Source: Microbacterium sp. SD291
GTDB taxonomy: Bacteria > Actinomycetota > Actinomycetes > Actinomycetales > Microbacteriaceae
DNA: 35,188 nt
Reading direction: 5' to 3'
NCBI RefSeq assembly: GCF_017355365.1
Contig: NZ_JADIJR010000033.1
Location: forward strand, 1 to 35,188
The notes under the pieces are model-generated. The model searched no databases and had not been told where the DNA came from. It saw only the letters and a list, made by a program, of their open reading frames with translations. Made by a program: the position numbers and the translations under genes. Below are positions 20,501 through 27,539 of the stretch, piece after piece. The stretch's first letter is position 1, and each line of letters begins with the position of its first letter.

Positions 20501-22190
20501 CTCGGTGAACGCCGTGGCCGACGACCTGCGCGACGGCGACGCCGCCAACGGCGAGGCGGATGTCATCATCCTCCTCGTGCACGAGGGGGCGTCGACGTCC
20601 GAGCTGACGAGCATCACCCCTGAGTCCCCGCTGGGCGAGATCGTCTACGGGGTCGACCAGGATGTCGACGCCATCGTCTCCGCGCACACCCACCTGGCGT
20701 ACAACCACGTCATCGACGGCCGTCCGGTCGTCTCTGCCGGCCAGTACGGCGAGAACCTCGGCCTGATGAACATCCAGGTCGACGCGAAGACGAAGGACCT
20801 GATCTCGATCACCAACGAGATCAAGCCGCTGGCGACGCTCGTCGACAAGGTCTGGGTGCCGCAGTATCCGGCCGTGCAGGAGGTCGCCGACATCGTCGCG
20901 AAGGCGAAGCTGGATGCCGACGTTCTCGGTGCCGTGAAGGTCGGCGACATCACCGCCGACTTCAACAAGGCGCGCCAGAGCGACGGCAAGACCGACAACC
21001 GCGGTGGCGAGTCCACCATCGGCAACTTCATCGCCGACGTGCAGAAGTGGTCCACCGGCGCGCAGATCGCGCTGATGAACCCGGGAGGCATCCGTGCCAA
21101 CCTCACGCACGCGTCGTCCGGTGCATCCGACCCTGCCGGCAACGTCACCTACCGCGAGGCGGCGACGGTGCAGCCGTTCGCCAATACGCTCGTCACGCTC
21201 ACCCTCACCGGCGAGCAGCTGAAGGGCGTGCTCGAGGAGCAGTGGCAGCCGGCGGGAGCGGCCCGTCCGTTCCTGAAGCTCGGCGTCTCGAAGGGTCTGG
21301 TGTACACCTATGACCCGACCGCGGCGCAGGGCTCCCGGATCACGTCGATCACGCTCGACGGCGTGGCGATCGACCCGGCGGTGAGCTACACGGTCGCGGC
21401 GAACTCGTTCCTCGCAGCGGGCGGAGACAACTTCTTCGCCTTCAAGGCGGGCACGGACAAGCGCGACACCGGCAAGATCGACCTGCAGTCGATGGTCGAC
21501 TGGTTCGACGCGAACAAGACCGCCACCCCCGACCTCGCCCAGCGCGCGGTGGGCGTGTCGGTCAGCGCCCCGGATGCCGACGGCTACAGCGCCGGCGACC
21601 AGGTGACGTTCGCGCTCTCGTCGCTGGCCTTCAGCGGCGGCGAGGCGGCCCCCGGCGAGGTGACGCTCTCGCTGGGCGACACGGTTCTCGCGAGCGGAGT
21701 GATCGACCCGGCCGTCGTGGAGACGACGGACGAGGTCGGGCGTGCGAGCCTGACGATCACGGTTCCCGACGGCGTCTTCGGCGAGCAGATGCTCACCGTC
21801 GCGGTCGCCGGCACCGGGACCACGGTGCAGGTGCCGTTCACGATCGCCGGCGAGGCCGAGTTCGCGGGCAGCATCACGCTGGAGTCGTCGACGGTGCTCG
21901 CGGGCAAAACGCTCACCATCACCGGCATGGACTACGCAGCAGGTGAGACGGTCACCGTCGAGCTCCGCGGGGGCAAGGGCGGGCCGGTCTCGCTCGGCAC
22001 CATCGTGGTCGGCGACGACGGCTCCTTCACCGAGTCCGTGGTCGTGCCGAAGGGCGCGAAGCTGGGCGAGTACACCGTCGCGGTGTCGCAGGCCGACGGC
22101 GACGAGGCGACCGCCTCCGTCATCGTCAAGCGCGGCAACGCGAAGGGGGTCGTCGACTGGATCTGGGATCTCATCACCGGATGGTTCTGA
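17562..22190 (+). CDS. Secreted ExeM/NucH-type nuclease fused to 5'-nucleotidase
   Basis: This 1542-residue protein begins with a signal peptide (cleavage near AAAPAFA-D, 48/49). In order it has: a lamin-tail domain (about 50-190; VINEAYLSGGSAGAAFKNKFVELYNP); an OB-like segment (240-350); an endonuclease/exonuclease/phosphatase domain (about 510-820; VASFNVYNYF, MEIENS, SNHFKS, IGDFNAY, SSDHDPI); a metallophosphatase-type 5'-nucleotidase (from about 825; MNDFHGR, AAGDLIGAS, GNHEFDQG, HTHLAYN); the nucleotidase C-domain (to about 1300; GNFIADVQ, MNPGGIRANL, AANSFLAAGGDNF); and two Ig-like domains (1331-1525). There is no LPXTG-type anchor, so release is likely. It would cut extracellular DNA and dephosphorylate the products. 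Confidence 0.93.
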   Translation: MMFAPDDDARKGLAPSAHRNRGRVGALAVTCVAALSLGSLAAAPAFADTTGTGVVINEAYLSGGSAGAAFKNKFVELYNPTASPITLDGMSLQYRSATGTSAFQGLATLKGEIPAGGYYLVQGGSNGTNGADLPAADVVSGLNPGGAGGTIALVDGTSAVTLAPGSVVGVDGVVDLLGYGTSNTFETKAATPPAGNTDVKSLNRTAGADSDDNGADFTLSATITPQASGADGGTDPGTDPVAASIAEVQGTTDVSPLSGQTVTVEGVVTADFRTGGYKGVVIQTQGSGGEADATPGASDGVFVYLNALAPTLAIGDLVSVTGAVSEYFGQTQVNPAALADITVKQAAAGVPAATPLADTVLGADREQYENMYVAPAGTYRLASSHQLFNFGTLWLNAGAELNVKSTERVRPGDEATAIAAANRANRILLDDGWSIQVSNSGHPGQQPYFTKDVVVRGGDTVDFGDNGYVLQWGFNDWRLQPVTPIDDASPADLKVGFAATNPRSETAPAVGGDVQVASFNVYNYFTTLKSQNPDARGASTAEQFAIQKSKIVAAINGLDAEIVSLMEIENSVKLGGTIDSALADLVAGLNEAAGSEVWAYVPTPAALNDATTTDFITNAIIYRKADVSRVGDSMTVTDETVWGNAREPIAQAFDIDGRVVTVVSNHFKSKSAPSGGGTEPADGQGFFNADRVKQAESLLTFTATLEQASGSADMLLIGDFNAYSQEDPINVFTSNGWTDLVAAKAAGQYTYTFDGELGSLDHVIASPSLAASITGAGVWGINSPEWSDRGYAFGATEAGTPFRSSDHDPIVVGVSSAIPPVSIDVITMNDFHGRIEADGAAAGAAVMAGAVQQFRDANPNTIFAAAGDLIGASTFTSFINDDNPTIDALNAAGLDVSAAGNHEFDQGWADLRDRVQERADWEYISSNVFVTETGEPALAPAWVKELDGVKVGFVGAVTEDLDSLVSPDGIADLEVRSIADSVNAVADDLRDGDAANGEADVIILLVHEGASTSELTSITPESPLGEIVYGVDQDVDAIVSAHTHLAYNHVIDGRPVVSAGQYGENLGLMNIQVDAKTKDLISITNEIKPLATLVDKVWVPQYPAVQEVADIVAKAKLDADVLGAVKVGDITADFNKARQSDGKTDNRGGESTIGNFIADVQKWSTGAQIALMNPGGIRANLTHASSGASDPAGNVTYREAATVQPFANTLVTLTLTGEQLKGVLEEQWQPAGAARPFLKLGVSKGLVYTYDPTAAQGSRITSITLDGVAIDPAVSYTVAANSFLAAGGDNFFAFKAGTDKRDTGKIDLQSMVDWFDANKTATPDLAQRAVGVSVSAPDADGYSAGDQVTFALSSLAFSGGEAAPGEVTLSLGDTVLASGVIDPAVVETTDEVGRASLTITVPDGVFGEQMLTVAVAGTGTTVQVPFTIAGEAEFAGSITLESSTVLAGKTLTITGMDYAAGETVTVELRGGKGGPVSLGTIVVGDDGSFTESVVVPKGAKLGEYTVAVSQADGDEATASVIVKRGNAKGVVDWIWDLITGWF

Positions 22191-22216
22191 CCCTGTTCCT
22201 CGACTGAACAAAGAGG

Positions 22217-22244
22217 AGGCCGCCGGGAGTGATCCCGGCGGCCT
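22217..22244 (+). terminator. Terminator of the nuclease gene
   Basis: Perfect 12-bp stem AGGCCGCCGGGA / TCCCGGCGGCCT with loop GTGA, 26 bases after the stop codon. It may also serve the toxin gene coming from the other strand. Confidence 0.75.
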
Positions 22245-22269
22245 TCGTCGTGCAATGGGCGTCCGGTCG

Positions 22270-22665
22270 TCACTCCCAGTCCGCGCAGGTGACCTCGGGG
22301 TAGGCGCGGATACGCTCATCCGCGGTCACGAGGATCAGCCCGTCCGCCTGAGCCTGCGCGACGAGCATCCGATCGAACGGATCGCGATGCTCCCACGCGA
22401 GTGCGCCCGCTGCCCGCATGTGCGTCCCGGTCAACGCCAGTTCCGAGGCGAACAGCGCTTCGAGGAGGTGGCTCCAGCGGGTGAGTACCCGTGCGCCGTG
22501 GGGCAGCCTTCCCAGCCTCGCCTTCTGTGCGATCTCGTAGGAGCTCGCCGCTGAGACGAAGACCGCATCTGCGTCCGTGATCGCTTTCCGAACCGAAGCC
22601 GGCACGCGGTCCGGGTCGGTTGCGAGCCACAGGACGACGTGAGTGTCGAGAAGACAGGCAGTCAC
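22270..22665 (-). CDS. vapC: PIN-domain toxin of a type II toxin-antitoxin pair (VapC family)
   Basis: The 131-residue PIN-domain protein has the acidic residues of the RNase site in their usual places: D7 in LLDTHVVLWL, E44 in SSYEIAQKARLGRL, D95/D98 in RDPFDRMLVAQAQ and D116 in VTADERI. VapC-type toxins cut RNA, often tRNA or rRNA. The target here is unknown. GTG 22665 was chosen over the longer open frame because it overlaps the antitoxin stop as GTGA, has GAAGGA just upstream, and starts the protein right at the first PIN strand. It looks intact. Confidence 0.9.
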   Translation of the reverse strand: MTACLLDTHVVLWLATDPDRVPASVRKAITDADAVFVSAASSYEIAQKARLGRLPHGARVLTRWSHLLEALFASELALTGTHMRAAGALAWEHRDPFDRMLVAQAQADGLILVTADERIRAYPEVTCADWE

Positions 22666-22940
22666 GAGCGTCCTTCGTGGAGGAGCGGGTCGCCGGGCCG
22701 GCCGTTCTCCCAATCCCGTAGCTCATCCTCGGGCAGCTCCTCGAACAGCGCGTCTGCGGCGATCGGCGGGATCTCGGGCAGCAGCGGCGAGCTGAGGTCC
22801 CGCTTCGCCGGAACTGCGGCGTGGATCGTCGCGATCGGAGTGCCGGAACGCGCGATCACGATCTCCTCCCCGGCCTCCACGCGACGCAGGAGCTCGGAGA
22901 GGCGGGTCTTCGCCTCCTGCACATTCACAGTCGTAGTCAT
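22662..22940 (-). CDS. Phd/YefM-type antitoxin
   Basis: The 92-residue protein opens with MTTTVNVQEAKTRLSELLRRVEAGEEIVIARSGTPIATIHA, the DNA-binding fold of the Phd/YefM family. A C-terminal acidic tail (LFEELPEDELRDWENGRPGD) would wrap the toxin. It is the first gene of the pair and overlaps the toxin start by four bases. A TATCCT element lies seven bases before ATG 22940, so the transcript may be leaderless. The palindrome just upstream is the likely autoregulatory site. Confidence 0.9.
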   Translation of the reverse strand: MTTTVNVQEAKTRLSELLRRVEAGEEIVIARSGTPIATIHAAVPAKRDLSSPLLPEIPPIAADALFEELPEDELRDWENGRPGDPLLHEGRS

Positions 22941-22947
22941 GCAAGCA

Positions 22948-22982
22948 AGGATACCCTGGTCTGGTCAAGTGAACCAGACCAG
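22948..22982 (-). promoter_or_regulatory. Toxin-antitoxin promoter and palindromic operator
   Basis: The inverted repeat CTGGTCTGGT, seven bases, ACCAGACCAG (22956-22982) has perfect 10-bp arms and sits directly upstream of the reverse-strand -10 element TATCCT (22948-22953). Antitoxin bound here would cover the core promoter. The palindrome is also only 33 bases upstream of the DUF3817 -10 (23016), so the divergent gene could be affected. Confidence 0.75.
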
Positions 22983-23028
22983 ATTAGCGGTCGAAATCGA
23001 CAGGTTTCCGGCGACTAGACTGGACCCC

Positions 23029-23523
23029 ATGCCCGAACCGAAAGTCGCCAGCTTTCCGGCGATCCGCGGTGCGCTGAGGTTCTACCAGATCGCGTCGATC
23101 ATCACCGGAGTCATGCTGCTCCTCCTGGTCGCGGAGATGGTGCTCAAGTACACGCCGATCCACCTCGAGCTCTTCGCGGGCGGAAGCGGCGGCCCGCTGT
23201 GGCTCGCCCCCGTCGTGGAGGGTCCCGAAGGCCTCGAATCCACCGGCGACGGGTTCAACCTGTCGCTCGCGATCCTCGTCGCACACGGCTGGTTCTACGT
23301 CGTGTACCTCTTCGCGTGCTTCCGGATGTGGAGCCTGATGCGCTGGCCGTTCCTGCGCTTCATCCTGCTCGCACTCGGCGGCGTCATCCCGCTGCTGTCC
23401 TTCATCATGGAGGCCATCGTCGCCCGCGACGTGAAGGCCTACCTCGCCACCCGTGAGGCCGCCGACGCTTCGACAGGCTCAGCGACCCAGGGGCCCCAGA
23501 TTTCAATGGAAGGTGTCCGGTGA
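23029..23523 (+). CDS. DUF3817 membrane protein
   Basis: The 164-residue protein has about three transmembrane helices and DUF3817 features: [27 protein letters not shown] at the start, [23 protein letters not shown] in the middle, [29 protein letters not shown] near the end. Its function is unknown. ATG 23029 lies seven bases after TAGACT (23016-23021), a leaderless layout. Its stop overlaps the guaA GTG by four bases, so the two are coupled. The C-terminal residues [10 protein letters not shown] come from a dispersed 22-bp element inserted in the reading frame. Confidence 0.88.
   Translation: MPEPKVASFPAIRGALRFYQIASIITGVMLLLLVAEMVLKYTPIHLELFAGGSGGPLWLAPVVEGPEGLESTGDGFNLSLAILVAHGWFYVVYLFACFRMWSLMRWPFLRFILLALGGVIPLLSFIMEAIVARDVKAYLATREAADASTGSATQGPQISMEGVR
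23467..23488 (+). repeat. Dispersed 22-bp element in the 3' end of the DUF3817 gene
   Basis: A single copy with core CTTCGACAGGCTCAGCGACC, in the same orientation as the other three loci. It encodes ASTGSATQ in the cytoplasmic tail of the membrane protein. Confidence 0.85.
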
Positions 23524-25106
23524 CCGAGAACTCAGAGACCCAGCAGCGCCCCGCGCTCGTCGTCGACTTCGGCGCGCAGTACGCGCAGCTGATCGCCCGC
23601 CGCGTCCGCGAAGCCGGCGTGTACAGCGAGATCGTGCCGCACACGGCCACCGCGGCGGAGATCGCCGCGAAGAACCCGGTCGCGATCATCCTCTCCGGCG
23701 GCCCCTCCTCGGTGTACGAGGACGGCGCGCCGAAGCTGGATCCGGCCGTCTTCGACCTCGGCGTGCCGACCCTCGGCATCTGCTACGGCTTCCAGTACAT
23801 GGCGCAGACCCTCGGCGGCGAGGTCGCCAACACCGGTCTCCGCGAGTACGGGGCGACGGATGCCGTCGTCTCGGGTGACGGCGGCACGCTGCTCGGCGGG
23901 CAGCCGGCCGAGCAGAACGTCTGGATGAGCCATGGCGACCAGGTCGCCAAGGCGCCGGAGGGCTTCGAGGTGCTCGCCACCACCAGTGCCACCAAGGTCG
24001 CGGCCTTCGCGAACGAGGAGCGCGGCTTCTACGGCGTGCAGTGGCATCCCGAGGTCAAGCACTCCGACCACGGCCAGCAGGTCCTCGAGAACTTCCTGCA
24101 CAAGGGCGCAGGCCTCGCAGCCGACTGGAACAGCGGCAGCGTGATCGCCGAGCAGATCGAGCGCATCCGCGAGCAGGTCGGCGACGCCCGTGTCATCTCC
24201 GCCCTCTCCGGCGGAGTCGACTCCGCGGTCTCGACGGCTCTCGTGCACAAGGCCATCGGCGATCAGCTGACCGCCGTCTTCGTCGACCACGGCCTCCTCC
24301 GCAAGGGCGAGCGCGAGCAGGTCGAGAAGGACTACGTCGAGTCCACCGGCGTCCGCCTCATCACGGTCGACGCGGCCGACACGTTCCTCGGGCACCTCAA
24401 GGGCGTCACCGACCCCGAGGAGAAGCGCAAGATCATCGGCCGCGAGTTCATCCGCGCATTCGAGAAGGTGCAGCTCGATCTGGTCGCCGAGGCCAAGGCC
24501 TCGGGTGGCGCCCCGGTCAAGTTCCTCGTGCAGGGCACGCTCTACCCCGACGTCGTCGAATCCGGCGGCGGCACGGGCACCGCGAACATCAAGTCGCACC
24601 ACAACGTCGGCGGACTCCCCGACGACCTCGACTTCGAGCTCATCGAGCCGCTGCGCGCCCTGTTCAAGGACGAGGTCCGCGCGATCGGCCGCGAACTCGG
24701 CATCCCCGAGGCGATCGTGGGACGTCAGCCGTTTCCGGGGCCCGGTCTCGGCATCCGGATCATCGGTGAGGTCACCGCTGACCGTCTCGAGATTCTGCGT
24801 GAGGCCGACGCCATCGCCCGCGAGGAACTGACGAAGGCGGGACTCGACCAGGAGATCTGGCAGTGCCCTGTCGTCCTTCTCGCCGACGTCCGCTCGGTCG
24901 GCGTCCAGGGCGACGGCCGCACCTACGGGCACCCGATCGTGCTGCGTCCGGTCTCCAGCGAGGACGCGATGACCGCCGACTGGACCCGCCTCCCGTACGA
25001 CGTACTGGCGAAGATCTCGAACCGCATCACGAACGGGGTGCGCGACGTCAACCGCGTCGTCCTCGACGTGACCTCCAAGCCGCCGGGGACCATCGAGTGG
25101 GAGTGA
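23520..25106 (+). CDS. guaA: GMP synthase (glutamine-hydrolysing)
   Basis: The 528-residue protein converts XMP to GMP using glutamine and ATP. The N-terminal class I amidotransferase has its triad at C88 (GICYGFQYM), H176 and E178 (QWHPEV). The ATP-pyrophosphatase P-loop [12 protein letters not shown] follows at about 228-239. The C-terminal dimerisation domain ends in the family signature KPPGTIEWE, so the gene is complete. GTG 23520 overlaps the DUF3817 stop. Together with guaB it completes the IMP to GMP path. A strong hairpin follows. Confidence 0.97.
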   Translation: MTENSETQQRPALVVDFGAQYAQLIARRVREAGVYSEIVPHTATAAEIAAKNPVAIILSGGPSSVYEDGAPKLDPAVFDLGVPTLGICYGFQYMAQTLGGEVANTGLREYGATDAVVSGDGGTLLGGQPAEQNVWMSHGDQVAKAPEGFEVLATTSATKVAAFANEERGFYGVQWHPEVKHSDHGQQVLENFLHKGAGLAADWNSGSVIAEQIERIREQVGDARVISALSGGVDSAVSTALVHKAIGDQLTAVFVDHGLLRKGEREQVEKDYVESTGVRLITVDAADTFLGHLKGVTDPEEKRKIIGREFIRAFEKVQLDLVAEAKASGGAPVKFLVQGTLYPDVVESGGGTGTANIKSHHNVGGLPDDLDFELIEPLRALFKDEVRAIGRELGIPEAIVGRQPFPGPGLGIRIIGEVTADRLEILREADAIAREELTKAGLDQEIWQCPVVLLADVRSVGVQGDGRTYGHPIVLRPVSSEDAMTADWTRLPYDVLAKISNRITNGVRDVNRVVLDVTSKPPGTIEWE

Positions 25107-25122
25107 TCCCCGCGAGCCAGTG

Positions 25123-25155
25123 AGAGAGCACCGGATGCAGCATCCGGTGCTCTCT
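25123..25155 (+). terminator. guaA terminator
   Basis: A 15-bp perfect stem (25123-25137 with 25141-25155) and three-base loop CAG, followed by TCG. The apical stem holds GGATGC/GCATCC, like three other terminators here. Confidence 0.8.
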
Positions 25156-25203
25156 TCGTGTATCCGGCGGGCGCAGACGGATTCCGGGAGAGTTTCCCGC
25201 CGA

Positions 25204-25230
25204 TGTCGATCGGCGCTCTTTCCGTTCGAC
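25204..25230 (+). promoter_or_regulatory. Putative ECF42-type promoter
   Basis: TGTCGA at 25204-25209, a 17-base spacer, then CGAC at 25227-25230, ahead of the DGPF gene that precedes the sigma factor. From memory, ECF42 target promoters have TGTCGA at -35 and CGAC or CGTC at -10. The match and the location suggest autoregulation. Confidence 0.6.
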
Positions 25231-25279
25231 GTCTTCAGTGAGAGGGTCGAGACACGGCCCGAACCACAAGGAGAACATC

Positions 25280-25705
25280 ATGAAGTTCATGCTCATCATG
25301 CGCGCGACCGACGACGCCGTCCACGCCTACAAGCAGATGCCGTTCGAGCAGGTCATCGAGGCCATGGGCAAGTACAACGAGGCGATGATGAAGGCGGGCG
25401 TGCTGATCGCGGGCGAGGGCCTGACCGACGCCGCCGAGGGCTTCGTCGTCGACTTCAGCGCCGAGCGGCCCCTGATCACCGACGGCCCCTACGGAGAGAC
25501 CAAGGAGCTGTTCAACGGGTTCTGGATCATCGAGGTCTCCTCCCGCGAGGAGGCGGCAGAGTGGGCGAGTCGCGCACCGTTCGGACCGGGGTCGTTCCTC
25601 GAGGTCCGCCGCGTGACCGGCGCAGAGGACTTCCCCGCCGACAACGAGTGGATCGAGAAGGAAGCCGCGTGGCGCGAGGAGCAGGCGCAGCGCGCCCAGC
25701 AGTGA
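25280..25705 (+). CDS. YCII-related (DGPF domain) protein
   Basis: The 141-residue protein has a YCII/DGPF ferredoxin-like fold: MKFMLIMRATDDAVHAYKQMPFEQVIEAMGKYNEAMMKAGVLIAGEGL, the signature DGPYGETKELFNGFWIIEV, and a C-terminal helical tail. The biochemical function of DGPF proteins is unclear. They are regularly encoded beside ECF42 sigma factors, as here, with one base between the genes. ATG 25280 was chosen over earlier in-frame codons because AAGGAGA lies five bases before it and family members begin MKFML. Confidence 0.92.
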   Translation: MKFMLIMRATDDAVHAYKQMPFEQVIEAMGKYNEAMMKAGVLIAGEGLTDAAEGFVVDFSAERPLITDGPYGETKELFNGFWIIEVSSREEAAEWASRAPFGPGSFLEVRRVTGAEDFPADNEWIEKEAAWREEQAQRAQQ

Positions 25706-25706
25706 G

Positions 25707-26999
25707 ATGAGCGAGATCCACCGCAGCGAGACGGCGCGCTGCGCCCCCGGACCAGGAGCAGCGGAGCGCGCCGTCGCGGCCGTGTGGCGCATCGAATCCG
25801 CGAAGATCGTCGCCACCCTGACCCGGATGGTCGGCGACTTCAGCCTTGCGGAGGACCTCGCGCAGGAGGCGCTGCTGGACGCGCTGAAGCAGTGGCCGGT
25901 CGAGGGCGTGCCGCGCAACGGCGCCGCCTGGCTCACTGCGGTCGCGAAGCGCAAGGCGATCGACGGCTGGCGGCGCCGCGAGCGTCTGGACGACCGGATC
26001 GCCGTGCTCGCGCACGACCTCGAGCGCGAGCAGGACGAGGCGGCCGACGCGCTGCCCTGGGACCCGGATGCCGTCGACGACGACGTCCTGCGGCTGATCT
26101 TCATCTCCTGCCACCCGGTGCTCTCCCGGGAGGCTCAGGTGGCGCTGACGCTCCGTGTCGTCGGGGGTCTCGGCAGCGAGGAGATCGCACGCGCGTTCCT
26201 CGTGCCGACAGCCACGGTGCAGCAGCGCATCGTGCGCGCCAAGAAGACGCTGGCTGCGGCGAACGTCCCGTTCGAGATGCCGCCGCGCGAGGAGCATGGG
26301 GAGCGGCTGGGCGCGATCCTCGGCGTGCTGTACCTGATCTTCAACGAGGGACATGCGGCCAGCAGCGGGCCGGACTGGATGCGGCCCGAGCTCAGCGCGG
26401 AGGCGATCCGGCTGACGCGCGTGCTGGCCGCGCTCATGCCGCGCGAGCGCGACGTGCACAGCCTGCTCGCGCTGATGGAGCTCACCGCGGCACGCTTCGC
26501 CGCGCGAGTGGACGCGAACGGGGAGCCGGTGCTGCTCGCCGACCAGGACCGCCGGCTCTGGGACCGCGGGCGCATCGCCCGGGGCCGGGCCGCACTCGCC
26601 ACAGCGGACGCTCTCGGCACCGGCCGCGGGGCATACGGGCTTCAGGCGGCGATCGCCGAATGCCATGCGGTCGCAGCATCCGTGGAGGAGACGGACTGGG
26701 AGCGCATCGTGCTCCTCTACGAGGCGCTCGGACGCATCGCGCCGTCACCGGTGGTGGAGCTCAACAGGGCGGCCGCCGTCGCGATGGCGACGGGCCCGGC
26801 ATCCGCTCTCCTCATCATCGACCGCCTGTCGGCGTCAGGGGCGCTCCGCGGCTACCACCTGCTGCCGGCGACCAGGGGCGAGATGCTGCTGCGTCTCGGA
26901 CGCGCGGAGGAGGCGCGCAGCGAGTTCGCCACCGCAGCAGCGCTTGCAGGGAACGACCGGGAACGCGCGATCCTCGAGGCGAAGGCCGCCGGGCGCTGA
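25707..26999 (+). CDS. ECF42-type RNA polymerase sigma factor with C-terminal TPR-like domain
   Basis: The 430-residue protein has sigma region 2 (about 20-90; VWRIESAKIVATLTRMVGDFSLAEDLAQEALLDALKQWP and the -10 binding AWLTAVAKRKAIDGWRRRERL) and region 4 (about 130-185; LTLRVVGGLGSEEIARAFLVPTATVQQRIVRAKKTL). A long C-terminal domain (GVLYLIFNEGHAA... ELTRVLAALMP-like helices, ALGRIAPSPVVELNRAAAVAMA) is typical of ECF42. No anti-sigma gene is nearby, as is normal for this group, where the C-terminal part is needed for activity. It should drive the DGPF gene and itself from the promoter near 25204. Confidence 0.9.
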   Translation: MSEIHRSETARCAPGPGAAERAVAAVWRIESAKIVATLTRMVGDFSLAEDLAQEALLDALKQWPVEGVPRNGAAWLTAVAKRKAIDGWRRRERLDDRIAVLAHDLEREQDEAADALPWDPDAVDDDVLRLIFISCHPVLSREAQVALTLRVVGGLGSEEIARAFLVPTATVQQRIVRAKKTLAAANVPFEMPPREEHGERLGAILGVLYLIFNEGHAASSGPDWMRPELSAEAIRLTRVLAALMPRERDVHSLLALMELTAARFAARVDANGEPVLLADQDRRLWDRGRIARGRAALATADALGTGRGAYGLQAAIAECHAVAASVEETDWERIVLLYEALGRIAPSPVVELNRAAAVAMATGPASALLIIDRLSASGALRGYHLLPATRGEMLLRLGRAEEARSEFATAAALAGNDRERAILEAKAAGR

Positions 27000-27027
27000 G
27001 GGACGCGCCTGAACCAAAAGGGCCCGC

Positions 27028-27057
27028 CCCCTTCGGAACCGGAGGGCGCCGAAGGGG
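27028..27057 (+). terminator. Possible terminator after the ECF sigma gene
   Basis: CCCCTTCGG (27028-27036) pairs with CCGAAGGGG (27049-27057) across a 12-base loop. There is no U tract. Confidence 0.45.
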
Positions 27058-27106
27058 ACGGAAGTGTGAGGTCACCGCGGGAGCAGGACCGATCAGCGGG
27101 GAGCGG

Positions 27107-27379
27107 TCAGTCGCGCACCCGGTCGCCGCGGCCGACGATCAGGCCGTAGATCAGCAGCACGACGATGGATCCGCCGATCGCGAGAAGCCACGTCTGCAGG
27201 CTCCAGAACTCCTCGAGGCTGGCACCGAAGAGCACCGAACCCAGCCATCCGCCGAGAAGGGCTCCGACGACTCCGAGAAGCAGTGTCACGATCCATCCGC
27301 CGCCCTGACGTCCGGGGAGGATGAGCTTGGCGATGGCACCTGCGATGAGGCCGAGAAGGATGAAGGCGAGGAAACTCAT
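27107..27379 (-). CDS. GlsB/YeaQ/YmgE family stress-response membrane protein
   Basis: The 90-residue protein has three hydrophobic helices and the family pattern MSFLAFILLGLIAGAIAKLILPGRQGGGWIVTLLLGVVGALLGGWLGSVLFG (transglycosylase-associated protein family). These small membrane proteins are often induced by general stress. Their molecular role is unknown. AAGGAG lies six bases before ATG 27379. A GC-rich hairpin (27401-27422) lies in the leader. Confidence 0.9.
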   Translation of the reverse strand: MSFLAFILLGLIAGAIAKLILPGRQGGGWIVTLLLGVVGALLGGWLGSVLFGASLEEFWSLQTWLLAIGGSIVVLLIYGLIVGRGDRVRD

Positions 27380-27400
27380 GGTCAGCTCCTTTATTTCGGG

Positions 27401-27422
27401 AGCCCCGGGGGTACCCGGGGCT
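27401..27422 (-). other. Hairpin in the leader of the GlsB-type gene
   Basis: AGCCCCGGG / CCCGGGGCT with a four-base loop, ending 22 bases before the start codon. It is too far from the upstream gene's own terminator to be needed there, so it may be a leader structure or attenuator. Function uncertain. Confidence 0.4.
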
Positions 27423-27492
27423 TCGTGACACTCATTCTGGACGTTTCCGTCCTTCGGCGCGACCCCCTTGCGCTGGACCGTCCCGATATGCG

Positions 27493-27529
27493 AAAGAGGC
27501 CCGCCTCCCCAGGGGAGACGGGCCTCTTT
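27493..27529 (-). terminator. Terminator of the Bax inhibitor-1 gene
   Basis: A long stem centred on 27511 (AAAGAGGCCCG against CGGGCCTCTTT, with one C/A mismatch, then CTCCCC/GGGGAG), ten bases beyond the stop codon. It is followed on the + strand by T residues. Confidence 0.75.
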
Positions 27530-27539
27530 TCGGTTCTGA

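Noticed and set aside
17472..22319. A 1615-codon open frame antisense to the nuclease gene
   Set aside because: It is a mirror of third-position GC bias. Its translation is Arg/Val/Asp-rich low-complexity sequence with no recognisable domain, while the + strand frame has full domains, a signal peptide and a ribosome site.
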